From Anisakis pegreffii (taxonomy: Eukaryota > Nematoda > Chromadorea > Rhabditida > Anisakidae), in the NCBI GenBank assembly GCA_035041965.1, contig JAPYMA010002049.1:1-64000 (forward strand): 64,000 nt of DNA. Direction: 5' to 3'. The position numbers and the translations under genes were made by a program. The notes under the pieces were generated by a model. It was not told the DNA's origin, ran no database searches, and was given only the letters and a program-made list of their open reading frames with translations. Positions 35,415 to 54,317 of the stretch are shown here, piece by piece. Positions within the stretch are counted from its first letter, which is position 1, and every line of letters begins with the position of its first letter.

Positions 35415-37816
35415 ATGCAAGGTACGAATTGGGTGCTTGTGACGGTGCTCATCGGTGTTTTTGTTGTTGTCACAGTTTCATCAGATCGCGAGCACGAAGC
35501 ACACGGTGCAACTAGTGCTAAGTTCCGCGTAGATCACGAGGCGAAAGGTCAACATAATCCACATGCTGATCACAAAGCCGTTCTTGGTATTAATGCATTC
35601 ACTTATTTGTCTTCAGCCAGTCTCAATGAGATTCTTCAACGGGAACTTATTGACAGACACATCCGAAAGCAGTGTTCTTTGTCAATGAAGTTTGAGCCGA
35701 TGTAAAGGCAGTTCTTCTCAAGCTATGCCTCTTTGTGGCCATAGGGCAAACGATTAAGAGTCCATGTAACCGCACTTCCTCCTTTCTCTAATAATCTATT
35801 AGTTTGTAGCAGCACTCAATAAATCGATCCATTCATCAAAACGAATGCATACGAATCAATTTCCCATGATCAAATAAGCTTTTTGGAACGTAATTTACAA
35901 ATTATGGGGGAATGAATCGATGATTGATCTTCTCAATTCCCCACTTTCTCCTTATCCCTTCATAACAGAAACGGTTTTGCGAAGTTTAGACATTCCACTC
36001 TAAACATAAATTGGGTATGTAATCAAAAAGACTGTCAGGAATAACATTAAGGGTCGAAAAAGTCGGCCGATGAGTTCGACGATTTGCCGGCCGAGGAGTC
36101 AAAACGTCGGTTGGGCATAATCGCACTTCGTATGGATAAGAATGGAGATGGATTTGTGGATTCAGATGAGCTTACTGATTGGATTCATAAGTCAGTTGTG
36201 AATCAGACTCAAATTGGTTACATTCGCTCTTTTTACGGAACAGGCAACGAGAATTTGCACTGCGAACATACCTAACTGAAAAGATTTCCTTTCAGCAATG
36301 AATTATTAGAAATTCCATTCATGTGTGTTAAGTAAAGTCCGAAGTGAACTGAATCGAATGTTGGGAGCGAGTCATTTCGAATTAGATGTGTGGACATATA
36401 GCGTTTCAAAAGTAGTGCATCATTCATATTTGACTTGGGCAGATTGTGTTTGGTTGAAGAGAGTGTTATTGTTTTGTATGATATTTTTTGGTCGATGATT
36501 TCGTTGGATAGAGAAGAAACCACAGAACGATTCACTGAGATGGATGTGAACAGAGATGGCTTTGTTACGTGGGACGAATATCTTACCGAGGCATTCGGCG
36601 ACGGTGAATTACCTCTTGAGGTGCAGTAGACTGATTCTGTATTATCGTGTCAAATCCAAACATAAATCACCTTCTGATGACTCGTATTTCGAAAAATGCA
36701 TTTCATCACTATTCAATTCGTTGATCAGTGCAATTTGTTCGTTTATGAAACTGCGGATAGGTTAGACCGATCTGGTGGAGCTATCTTGCAAAAGACTGCA
36801 AAATGTATGCATTACTCAAAAATTTTGGATAGTTCATCATATCAGCCAAATTTAAAGATTGGCTAGGCATCTTACAGACATTTGAGTGAATGTTGTTCCA
36901 GTGCTGTTATGAATGATTGTACGAAGCTTTCTGATGGTGGTTAAAAATTGAAGGAGCTGGATGCAGATGATAAAAAGTTAATGGAAGAAGATCGACGATA
37001 TTTTATGAGTGCAGATTTGGATCACGACGATCGTCTTTCAACCGAAGAGTTCGATGCGTTCCAAAATCCAGAGCACTATCCTCATATGCACAAGACACTT
37101 ATCGAAGTTTGATTATCGACTTTATGACATTTTATCATAGTTATGAACTTACTGATTTGATTCAGTGATCAACTAGCTATACTTTGATACTGTTACATAC
37201 GTGAATTAATGTAGCGTTTGTTTATAGATGACAATGCTCGAAAAGGATCGAAATTCGGATGGTAAAATCGATTTGAAGGAGTTTTTGGGCGATATAAGTG
37301 ACAACGTTGAATCAGAATGGTACACGGTGGAGAAAAGTCGTTTCGAAGATGAATACGATGTTGACAAGAATCTATTACTTGAGGGTGATGAAATCACAAA
37401 ATGGTTGATACCAAATTTGGAAGAAACTGCACGACAGGTATTACATGTGGATAGTCACATGATTGATAATTGTTCAGCGAGAATGAACTTTTTCTAGACT
37501 TGATTGACATTTCGACTCGTTTATTTTCTTTTTTTTTAGGATCGCCTTATAGATGATTTCCCGGAGAATAGATGCAGTATCGATCTTTTTTTGTTATTGA
37601 TAGAAACATGAGTTTTTGTAGAATTGGAGATGAAATACGTACTTGTTTCATTTGATGTAATTTTAGGAAGCTGATCACCTTATAAGCAGTGCTGATAAAG
37701 ACGATGATGGACGATTGACGATTGATGAGATCGTCAATGAGCATGCATTATTTGTTGGTTCTGAGGCGACAAACTTCGGTGAACGACTCACTGATATGTC
37801 GCATGAAGAATTATGA
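35415..37816 (+). CDS. calu: Calumenin / reticulocalbin (CREC EF-hand protein)
   Basis: Secretory-pathway calcium-binding protein of the CREC family, which assists folding and cuticle collagen secretion in nematodes. Exons 35415-35586, 36052-36216, 36514-36620, 36954-37106, 37228-37437 and 37667-37816 join in phase to 318 residues. A signal peptide follows the start (WVLVTVLIGVFVVVTVSS), then a His-rich stretch. Six EF loops are visible: DKNGDGFVDSDE, DVNRDGFVTWDE, DLDHDDRLSTEE, DRNSDGKIDLKE, DVDKNLLLEGDE and DKDDDGRLTIDE. Loops 3 and 5 lack the central Gly, and loop 5 has Leu there, so it probably binds calcium weakly or not at all. The end HEEL is an HDEL-like ER-retrieval signal. FDDLPAEESKRRLG is the CREC signature before the first EF-hand. 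The sequence GTTTGCAG directly before the ATG is a possible trans-splice acceptor. An upstream in-frame extension exists but precedes that acceptor. Confidence 0.94.
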
Positions 37817-44940
<7,124 letters not shown>

Positions 44941-44944
44941 TTAT

Positions 44945-44950
44945 CTGAAA
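44945..44950 (-). other. Likely trans-splice acceptor of NEDD4
   Basis: Read on the minus strand, TTTCAG is followed by ATAA and the NEDD4 ATG. A consensus nematode acceptor with no plausible upstream coding exon is typical of spliced-leader addition. It could also be the acceptor of a 5' UTR intron. Confidence 0.5.
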
Positions 44951-46108
44951 CAAAAACAATTTCAAAGAACAGCACATTTGCTATTAATTGAGATGACGTG
45001 TGTCTTCGACCACAGTAATACACAGTACATGAAATCAGCACATTCCATCAATTAATGTGTTACAAACAAGAGCAATGAGCAGAATACCGAACAGCGAGGT
45101 CAACAAAGCGACAGAAAGCTTTAAGAAGCAAGCGGTATGAATTATGAAAATTAAGTTGACCAATGTAGCAGACGAAATGGATATTGAACAGTACTTCATT
45201 TTCAACTGAAAAATAAGAATGATAATCTTATCGAAAAGCATAGATGCTTCACGACAAGTTAAGATCAAATAGAATGGAAAAGAGATGAGAGTAGCGCACA
45301 TGGTTGTTTTTAAATCAACAATCATTTCAAATTCAAAAAAAAACAACCGAAATTCCACGATTATAAGATTTCATCTAGGAGAAAATCGACGACAAAAACG
45401 GGACAGCAGGTACTATCGATTACGAAAATATCCTCTCAAACAAGTAACGTCTTAGAATATTAAGATTTGTAGCCTACGTTGCTAAATTGTGGTGAAATAA
45501 CCCATCTGCAGCGAAATGATACCTCATATATATCACCATAAACCAACACGGTTTAACAGCGTTCCAGAAATGTGGCAGTGATGGCCATAAAGCTGGTTGA
45601 GATCACACAATTGATCGGGTGCGGACTATCCTTATCAGATTCAGGCTTTAGATCGTCAAATTCATAGACACGTGGATTTAGGTTCACGCTCAGGCCTAGG
45701 GTGAGCTAAATTAGCCCGAGTAATTTTACAAATTGCGGCCATTGTTTAGTTACACCTTACCGAAGCGAACGACTTCTGATTTTTTCGATAAGGTATAACC
45801 ATAGAAACTCGGAGGTGTTTAATTGGATAATTTTGTATTTAACGTGTCTATGAAAGGAAGCTGGACTACACAAAACCTTAAACTTAGATGAACCCCTGTT
45901 CTTGACTAAGACTTAGCACGGGGCCTAGCTTGGTCACCTCGGGTTTACCTTTAAGTCTAAGCTGCGGAACTGAGGCTCATCAAGAAATCATCTTGTAGCT
46001 CCATACCGTTTTTATACGTTAGCGACAAAAACGCATTGAGCAGTTGGTAATAATGATGCGAAACAATTAAAATGATGTAATTTCAAGGAGGGTGATGCGT
46101 TATATGTG
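44951..46108. other. Shared upstream region of NEDD4 and the SLC35C2-like gene
   Basis: A 1.16-kb divergent promoter region. A hydrophobic 107-codon minus-strand frame (45358-45035) has no family match and is treated as chance. Around 45600-45980 are GC-richer segments such as CTCAGGCCTAGGGTGAGCT, perhaps an old dispersed repeat. Confidence 0.4.
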
Positions 46109-48614
46109 ATGAGTGAAAAAGAGGAGGATGAATGGAGTGTGGATGAACTCATTGAAGAAAAACATCCAAAAGCGGAAAAATCAGTGAAAACAATGTCGAA
46201 ATTATTCTTAATGGTTCTTTCATTTTATACGTTGTCAATAGGACTTACTTTTTATCAAAAAAGGTTCATCAAGGTTCTTTTTGATTCAATTAATTTTTTG
46301 TTATTCCATTTTATTCATTTTTAATTTCATTGAGGCACTTATAATGATTTCTGCTGATCAAATAAGCAGTTTAATCAAGCCATTTATGAATCGTTTTCAT
46401 ACTGATCTGGTCAGTAGAGTATTGTTCATGGTTTGGATGTGTCTTAAAAGCTCATAATTGAGAACAAGTAACTAATTGGTTGAGTAAACAAATGCTCATT
46501 GATATTTATGTATTAAGACGTATAAACTGCCGCTGCTAGTTGTAACATGTCATTATGTGATCAAATATGCCATAGCATTCTTCTCGCGTTGTTTATTGGA
46601 GTATAGAAATGGCAAACGAGTACGGATCGCTCTAAAGGATCAGTTGAAATGGCTGGTACCGATCGGTGTTTGTGCTTCGTTTGATATTGGTACGGACATT
46701 TTTATTCTTCAGTTATTTGTTATGCTAATGATTATTACTATGTAGGCTACTCTTTAAAAATCTTTTGCTCTGTTAACAGTTTTCGCACAGTTATAATGTT
46801 GATGCTCGTGATACTTACTGTTACTGATGTTAAGCGAAAAAATTTGACAATCTCAAATGATTAGGAGAAGTGAATTGTAATGAATATTTGTGTAACTGTT
46901 GTTGTTTTTAGGTTTTATTTTAATTAGCTTAAAATTCTGAGGAAGGTTATAACATAGGAAGGTTATGAATTCATTTGATGAAAGAATTCATTTCATGCAT
47001 TAACATTTCAAATGAATTTTGGTTTTGAATTAAAGAATAAATGCTACAGAATATTACTTGAAGGTTTATCAAATTGGGCACTTGAATATGTAACGGTGAG
47101 TTTATATACGATGGCTAAATCGAGTAGTATATTGTTCATTGTCGCTTTTGCGCTCTTTTTACGTCTGGAACGATGGCGGACAAGTCTTGGTATAGCTGCC
47201 GTTCTGATTGCATCGGGTCTTTTTCTTTTCACGTGGAGGTAATTGATTTATTTATCTCTCTGTTTATGGCATGCATGGAATTTATTGATTTGGGCATGAT
47301 AATGAATAAAATAGATCAGCTGAACTGGATGTTCGAGGGTTATTACTGGTTGAATTGGCTGCTGCGTGTACAGGTGTCCGATGGACTGTGTCACAGTTTG
47401 TGATGCAGAGTGAACAGAAGTGTTCATTGAAACATCCGTTGGATATGGTTACGCATGTACAGCCTTGGATGATTGTTGCCATACTTCCGCTTGTTTTTCT
47501 CTTTGAAGGTTGTTCCTTTTGATTTCGATTTTATATCTCGTTGTTGTTTTTGGTGGTGACAAGCAACGAGTCGAGTAAACATTGAGTGACTTTTACACAT
47601 TTTTCGATAAATTTAAAATGATACCCTTCTGTTAAAATAGCAAACCAGTTTGTTCGAAACAGAGTGTGTGTGCGAATCGTTTGAACAATGAATGATTTTA
47701 ACAGGTTCCGAGCTGTCGTTTGAAAAAGTTTTTTTCTATGGTACGATGTTTGCACCATTTCAAATTCTGCTGCTTATTTTGTTCGGTGGATTTCTCGCTT
47801 TTGCACTGGAAATAGCCGGTACGGTTACATTTAGAACTACATCTGTTTGCTTGCATTTTTAATTTGTTTCTTTACCCTGAGCACAGTTTGTTTCGTCGAT
47901 TCTAGATGCAGGTTCTAGGTACGATTCGACCAAATTCTTGCATTTTATGTGTGAACGAGAATTGTTTGTAATCATTATTGCAATACTTCTTTAATTGATC
48001 TCTCAAAGCTGAGTGTCATCATTTGATGCATTAAATTAATTCTGTTTTAGAATATCTTTTATTGCTTCATACTTCTGGAATTACTCTAAATATATTTGGG
48101 ATCATAAAGGTTTCTCTTCTGTTTAATTTATTCATGATTTGCATTGCATATTCGTTTATAGTATTTCAAATATATAATATCTACGTTGTTAGTTTGCATC
48201 AAATTTTGATAAATTAACTTATTGGTGGTTAGTGATGAATGCGATTATTTCAATGATATTTCAGGAGGTTATTACGCTGTCGTTGGCTCATTTCGTCAAC
48301 GGGGACCGTCTTACGCCAGTGAGAATTTTCTTGCTTAATTCTGAAATTGGAACATTGTTTCATTCTTGTGAAGTGGAACATTGTTTGGAGAGCATTCAGT
48401 GTATTTCTAGGCAAAATGCAATATAATGGTTGTGCGATGAGTTATTATATGCTAATTTCAGGTAAATGTATTGGGTCTATTGTTATGTTTCTCAGGAATG
48501 GCTTTACATGCTTTATCAAAGCATCGCAAGCAGACATCGCGAACTGTCAGCATTGCGCCTACGATCAGTGAATCGAATGATACCAAATATCTTTTGAATG
48601 ATAGTGACACGTGA
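46109..48614 (+). CDS. SLC35C2: SLC35C2-like nucleotide-sugar transporter
   Basis: Multi-pass transporter of the EamA/TPT drug-metabolite superfamily. The SLC35C2 branch sits in Golgi/ERGIC membranes and promotes GDP-fucose supply, for example for Notch fucosylation. Exons 46109-46273, 46518-46689, 47064-47238, 47315-47508, 47705-47818, 48051-48109, 48265-48318 and 48462-48614 join in phase to 361 residues. Family signatures are LSFYTLSIGLTFYQKRF in TM1, NWALEYVTVSLYTMAKSS around TM4, TGVRWTVSQFVMQ and KEVITLSLAHFVNGDRLTP near the C-terminus. About ten hydrophobic segments are present. The tail is short and hydrophilic (YLLNDSDT). In the segment before TM9, HTSGITLNIFGIIK replaces the usual RTSSLTLSIAGIFK. 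The start at ATG 46109 fits the SLC35C2 N-terminal length. It is divergent from NEDD4 and convergent with the inositol kinase. Confidence 0.92.
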
Positions 48615-51600
48615 TTAATATCACCTTTCCTAGACGGCTTTCATATTTTTGTCAGTCAGAATCATGTTTACCTGATCAAAATCTTAAAGACCAGTTGCAG
48701 TGAGCAATCTTACATTCAGAATTCGTTCGTCAACTTTACGTTCCATTTGCAACAAAAGCTTACTTTATTCAGATTGATTTTATTCTCTGCAGTTGTTTTT
48801 GTCTGGTTCATTCAATCTAAATTCACTTTACATCATTCCAGTACTTGAGTTGTGGTAAGTTACTCCTATACGATAAAAAATCTTGAGCTCAAGTCTCGGA
48901 AAGCGAGACTCATTCGAAGATTCATCTCATGAATTGTTGAAGATGAGGAAGGCGGGTACAATTGAATCGCTGTTGCTATTTTGATGCTGCCTAAGCCATA
49001 TTTGTTGATTATGAATCGTGCAAGTGTTGTTGTGATCATTATTCTGGTTGATCATCACTGTGCTATTTGCATTGTTGTATGCCTCCTCTCCCTATCAGGT
49101 TGTGATTCATTTGCTCTGCTGTTCATTGATTACGTTTAATTTCATCATTAATATTCCTCATCACTCATATCCATTACTTCTTGTTGTCCTGTGATTTTTT
49201 AACTTTTTCAGTGATTAATTTGTTTTCATATCTCCTGGTCAATTGCTGGAAAAAGATGCATTGATTCATACAATTGTGTCTATATAAATGATTGATCCAT
49301 TTGTGAATGAAATTAAGAATCTATATGAGTTAGTGTCCAATGGAACTGAAATTTTGTTAGTTTGCATGATTTTCTTCATACTTTGAATATTTTCATCGCC
49401 ATTTGTGCTAATTTATTTATTCTTTATTCAGGTTAAGTTATTTCAGCCGCGCTTGAAATCGTCTTATTTCATTCTGTAATCTGCACATTTGTTCCTTATT
49501 CAGTTGTTTATGATTTTATAAAGAGTCCTCTTTTATTGTGATTTCATGATCCATTTGCATTGTGAATTCATTGAATTATTTATCTTTTTATTGACTCATT
49601 TTTGAACTCTATCGAAAGTTTTCTTCTTTCCGATTTTATAAGGGTAATTATTTTTTGCTGCACTAGTTTTAGTCGTTTTTGCATCGAATTTTTTTCTGAC
49701 AGAAGCATTTTTCTGCATCTAATTGAACTATTTTTTGCATATAATTGACGAACTTTCTCCGTCGGCTTGAGCTCAAAAAAGTATCCAAGGTTTCAAAAAT
49801 GATTTCGCTGTTCTTATAAATTCTCGTAGATGAGTCAAGATTGTTTGTGCAATGTTTTTGTTATATTCGTTATAACAAGGTTATTAATACGGATGTGTTC
49901 ATCATCATTATTTTATATTTATAAAAGTTATTCGTGGTGTTGATTCAAATTGAGCGTTTTTTTTTTCATTAGGCTGTGGACATAATTTAACAGACTCGTA
50001 GTCTGTCCTTCGACAGTGGCCAGTTTTCGTACTGCAGAGAGCAATTTCTTTGTGGTGAGTATAATCTGACTATTTCTTAATTAAAAAAAAAAACGGGGAA
50101 GGACGGGTACGTTCACATCAACAAGTAGTTTTCCTTTATGATATAAATTGAACGTTCCTTTGAGATTTCATACGTATAGGACGAATGTCGTTTGAGTGTT
50201 TCGTATGATTTGGTTAATTTTTATTGCATCTGTTTAACTGACGGATAAATTATCAATTTAAGGTTTCAAATAATGTGGATAGAATGTGCAAAACCAGTTA
50301 TTTAAACTGTAAATCTTTTTGGATTTTGAGTCTATGAATAATTAGTTTTGTTATTAACCCTCACACGACTGAAATTTTTGTATAGCATCGAAGATAAACC
50401 GGCCCTCTCAAGCCCGCTCCTCACTGTGTTCTCGTAATACGAGATTTTTTAAATGAAATTTAAACACATGATGATGTTTGTGAATGCTTTTATAAAGCTT
50501 AGAATGAAAGTAAACAAAAAATTATTCCGTCACCAAGCTTCTGGGTGGTCATGAAGCGCAAAGCGGACCACATAAGATTTAGTTCTGCAATCAGGTGCTC
50601 TTAAGATGTGCGCGAGTTTTTGGTTTTAACTGTGTTTTTTGCTGTGTTCGTTGTTTACTTATATCTGCTAAGTGATCTCAGGTGATGAAAGCAGTGAATG
50701 CTTATTCGAAGACAGCGATAAAGATAATACTGGTGAAGATGACGGCTATGTTTGATCGGTGAATTGAGTGGGATTCTAGTTGATCTGGAAGAACACATTG
50801 ATTATGAGCTAGTTGAAATACAGTTCAAGACGTAACTGGTGCGTGCAAGTGCTATAAATTCATGCAGTTAGAAATCAAACAATGACGCAGAAGCATGTTC
50901 AATGTCTGGTCGGAGAGGGAAGGGCACGTGACGTGATCAAGGAAAAAATTGGCTGAACAAGTTTTGCAGTTCGCAATATTGACGACATTGGACCGGATTT
51001 TTAAAACTTTTGTTTACTACATTCGTGAAGGAACGACCGAATGAAGAAGGATATGAAATGCCGAAAAGAGATCGGGCACCAGTGAATGTTACTGAAATCG
51101 GAGTTAACATGCTTCTCACTGATGTGTAAAGTGGAACGGAGAGTTGCTCTCACAACTGCAGAATGCAAGCGACGGCCGCGACATTTTCAACAAACTGTTT
51201 TCGAGAGATCCGCTTACAAATTATTACTTTCACGTGTTGATTCGTTCCCTCAAAAAAAGTTTGAGGTAAATAAATGTGGAAATAATTGACTGATAATGAA
51301 ACTAACTGACTGCCTTTTCCATTGCTTTGTTTTTTTTTATTCCCATCATCCAGTCATGAATGACTTGGGAAACCAGAATCACTTTTCACAGTTCGCACTA
51401 CACAAATAAATTGCAACATGGGATTTTTGAGAGGCATTGTGTTCTTCACTATTTTATAATGCGTGCATTTCTTTTGTTGAATTTGCTTTTCGTATTCTTA
51501 TTCGGAACTCACTCTGCAGTTCCATATGAATGACGATAACGAAATTATGTTTTACAGCCCACACTAAAATAGTCACCTGATTTGCACATCCTGACACTGC

Positions 51601-51979
51601 TCATCGTTCGGATGGATCTTTGAAAAGGTTAAAACAACTCAGAATTCCTATAGAGTAGCAATCACTGTCGTTTTGTAGGCTTGAAAACACCGTAATAATG
51701 ACACAGCTGTAGCCGGACATGAGAGGTGCGATTCATCTCCGATGCAATAGAATGCTCTAAGTCGCGCGCGTGATCCAGAGGAATTTTGTTCTCTTTTTTT
51801 CAAATCTAGGTCGTAGAAATGAAAAAGTGACAAAGTATGGCTACACTGTTCATGAGGTTATGAAAGAGTGGAAGTTAATGCCGGGCTTCTCAGATCGTTC
51901 GTCGTGCAAGGATTAATAATAGCCGTAGCAATAGTGCTATGAGTGTGAATATTTTTAATCAGAAATGAAAAAAGTGAAT
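48615..51979. other. Intergenic, no gene seen
   Basis: 3.4 kb of AT-rich DNA. I could assign no frame (including 50937-51119 minus and 51086-51289 plus) to a family. An acidic stretch at 50683-50752 (DESSECLFEDSDKDNTGEDD) precedes a stop and looks like a possible decayed coding fragment, origin unknown. No tRNA or terminal repeats found. Confidence 0.4.
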
Positions 51980-54317
51980 TCAAGTGAGATTACGATTGAT
52001 GATCGTATTGAGCAAAGTAATTAACGAGTCGATGCCCAATAAATAACCGTCATCAGGCCCTGAGTAGCGTTGATCATCGAGAAAGCCGTTGAAAGTGGAA
52101 TGTGCAAAATCGATCATGCGAATATCAATGCAACGATCGTCAACGTCATTATCGCATTTCGCATCGTATGCGATCAGCAACGAACTTGAAAAGAATCTGA
52201 AGCCATCTGCATCAACCAGTAACTGCAATAATTTGCAATTACTAAATGTAAACAGCATTCTCAAATCATCAACAACAAATAATTATCCTTCACCTTTCTC
52301 AAATGATCCAGTTTTTTAAGGGAAGTGATCGTTCGATGTCTGCCTGCTTTAATAAAATATTCACTTAAAGTTTCTCGAAATGCATCACAATCCATCTGTC
52401 TTCCATCATATTTATTCACATAAAAATATGTGCCTGTTTCTTCTCTGAAAAAAAGCGAAAAATTGTTAACGTATATGCACAACGTCACCCCTTCAATTCC
52501 TTTCGCAATCTACGATATTCAAATCCATCTACGATCTTCAAATGACTGCTAATGAACTAAATTGGCAAATAAAAATTCTAATAAATAGCGATAAAATGTT
52601 GAAGAATAGATTGTAAGAAATTAGATGTTAAAAGAAGATTTCTCCCATGGAACGAGGGCTGCAGTCTGAGCCGAATATTAGGATAGATTTTTCTGTTTAT
52701 TTTTCCCTGCTCTCCTTTTTTCTCCTATTCCTTTCCTCTCATCTCAGAGGGAGGGGGCGCTGCCCATCCTTTGGCTACGCCCTAGCAACATTCGTGCAAA
52801 GCAATGAACATACTTATACAACTGCATTCCAACAAGTCTGACACCCATCTGTGCACTAGTTGATGTTCTGCATTTATAAGTCTGTGATGCACGTTTCTGA
52901 GCACTCGCATCGTCGCCGTACTGTCTTGTACCCATTTTAAGATCAATTATACACGGACGTGAATACTGAGCCACTACATTTTCCAATAGAACAAACCAAG
53001 CATAACCCTTCAATCATGTTTAAATATAATGAAACTACCTCGCACCTTAATCAATCCCTTTCCTGAAAAATTTTAAAATGCTAACAGCCCACTCAGTGCA
53101 TCCCTTTCTCTCAGTTACATCCGACTCAGAAAAATCACATAGTCGATTCGTGCATAAGTCTATGTTTTTGCTCAAATTAGATAAAAACGGTTCTCCAAAC
53201 TAATTTAAAAGAATGCTGATTTTTATCATTCAGTCGCCCAATTTGCGTATTCGGTAACCTCCAGCCTGCCGTAAAAATCTGGCGGGCACTGAAGTTGTTA
53301 CGATTGACATATAGATCCCCTCCCTCTTTCCAGAAAACCACTTGCCTCTAGTTGCTCATAAAAGGTAATCTATGTACTGCACATATGACACTTTCTTCAT
53401 GTTTCATTCCTGTATATAATATCATCAATAGTGATGCTATGAATTCAGTGGAGACAATATATTTATTCATTATCTCGCTTACTTATTGCTGTTCAGTTTG
53501 TGCAGTGCTTTTACTTATACTTTGAATCGACATTCATAAAGGTAATGCTAAGAGTTAACGATAGCAACAAGTCGGTTTCAAGTTAACATCAATATCAGTG
53601 TTAATAGTAATACCTTCAAGAGTTTTTGTACCACCTTACTTTGACATTGTCTCGCCCATGCGTTATCATATTTATCAGCTTCAACTCGACCAGCTTTACT
53701 CAGTCGAAATACCACATCAACATTATGAATTGATCTCGAATGACAAGGTATATTAACATCTGTTCTTAATGCTAAACTACCATCCACACAACCTTTTAAT
53801 GATATACTTATGCTACCTAAAAATTTCATTATTCCTTCTTCACTTCAGCTATACACTATATCATTTCATTTGCACACAAAAATAAAGCTTTACTTCTTTA
53901 ATCATAATACCTTATTGTTTTAGAAGAAATCACATTTCTTCTTTATGTTACAAGAACTGATCTATTTCTACTGGAAGTTTTATGCGGTAGACAAAAAATA
54001 ATTGAACTGGTATTGTTCTTCTAGAATCGTGCTTATAATGATGCTAGAAGTAAGAAGTCAAATTTGATCCAAGGTAATTGAAGAGCGATTTGGAAAATGC
54101 GCCAGCAAGAAGCGTTGATTAAAAGCAGCAGTCAGTCAATAATCGATCGAAAGTGAAACTACCAACCACAACATTTCGCTGTATAAGGTGCGAAACGTTC
54201 ACCGATCTCTTCATAAAACGCTATTTCACGTGTATTCAACGGCTTACAAACATGTCCACCACAAACAAAAAGTCCGAAGTGACCACCCACTTGATGCAGA
54301 AAGCCGCCAACATTCAT
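51980..54317 (-). CDS. IP6K: Inositol hexakisphosphate kinase (IP6K)
   Basis: Inositol polyphosphate kinase family enzyme that pyrophosphorylates InsP6 to InsP7, acting in phosphate sensing and vesicle traffic. Minus-strand exons 54317-54167, 53816-53614, 53007-52814, 52444-52294 and 52222-51980 join in phase to 313 residues. The start [13 protein letters not shown] and the following [13 protein letters not shown] match the IP6K N-lobe. The inositol-binding PxxxDxKxG motif is [18 protein letters not shown]. Then come [28 protein letters not shown] (SSLL motif), the metal-binding MIDFAHSTF, and [13 protein letters not shown] at the C-lobe. It is shorter than vertebrate IP6Ks (about 410-440) because the linker between the lobes is brief. 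FHQVGGH plus STSA favours IP6K over IPMK or IP3K. The ATG follows a TTTACAG acceptor directly, so either it is trans-spliced or a further 5' exon exists. Confidence 0.92.
52620..52800. repeat. Possible transposon remnant in an IP6K intron
   Basis: The segment ending GGCTACGCCCTAGC, with a GC-rich patch (GAGGGAGGGGGCGCTG) and a partly mirrored left side (CGAGGGCTGCAGTC), resembles ends of common invertebrate MITE/SINE families. No clean terminal repeats or target duplication are visible. Confidence 0.3.

Noticed and set aside
45035..45358. A 107-codon hydrophobic minus-strand frame upstream of NEDD4
   Set aside because: Composition is what AT-rich DNA gives by chance; no splice context or family match.
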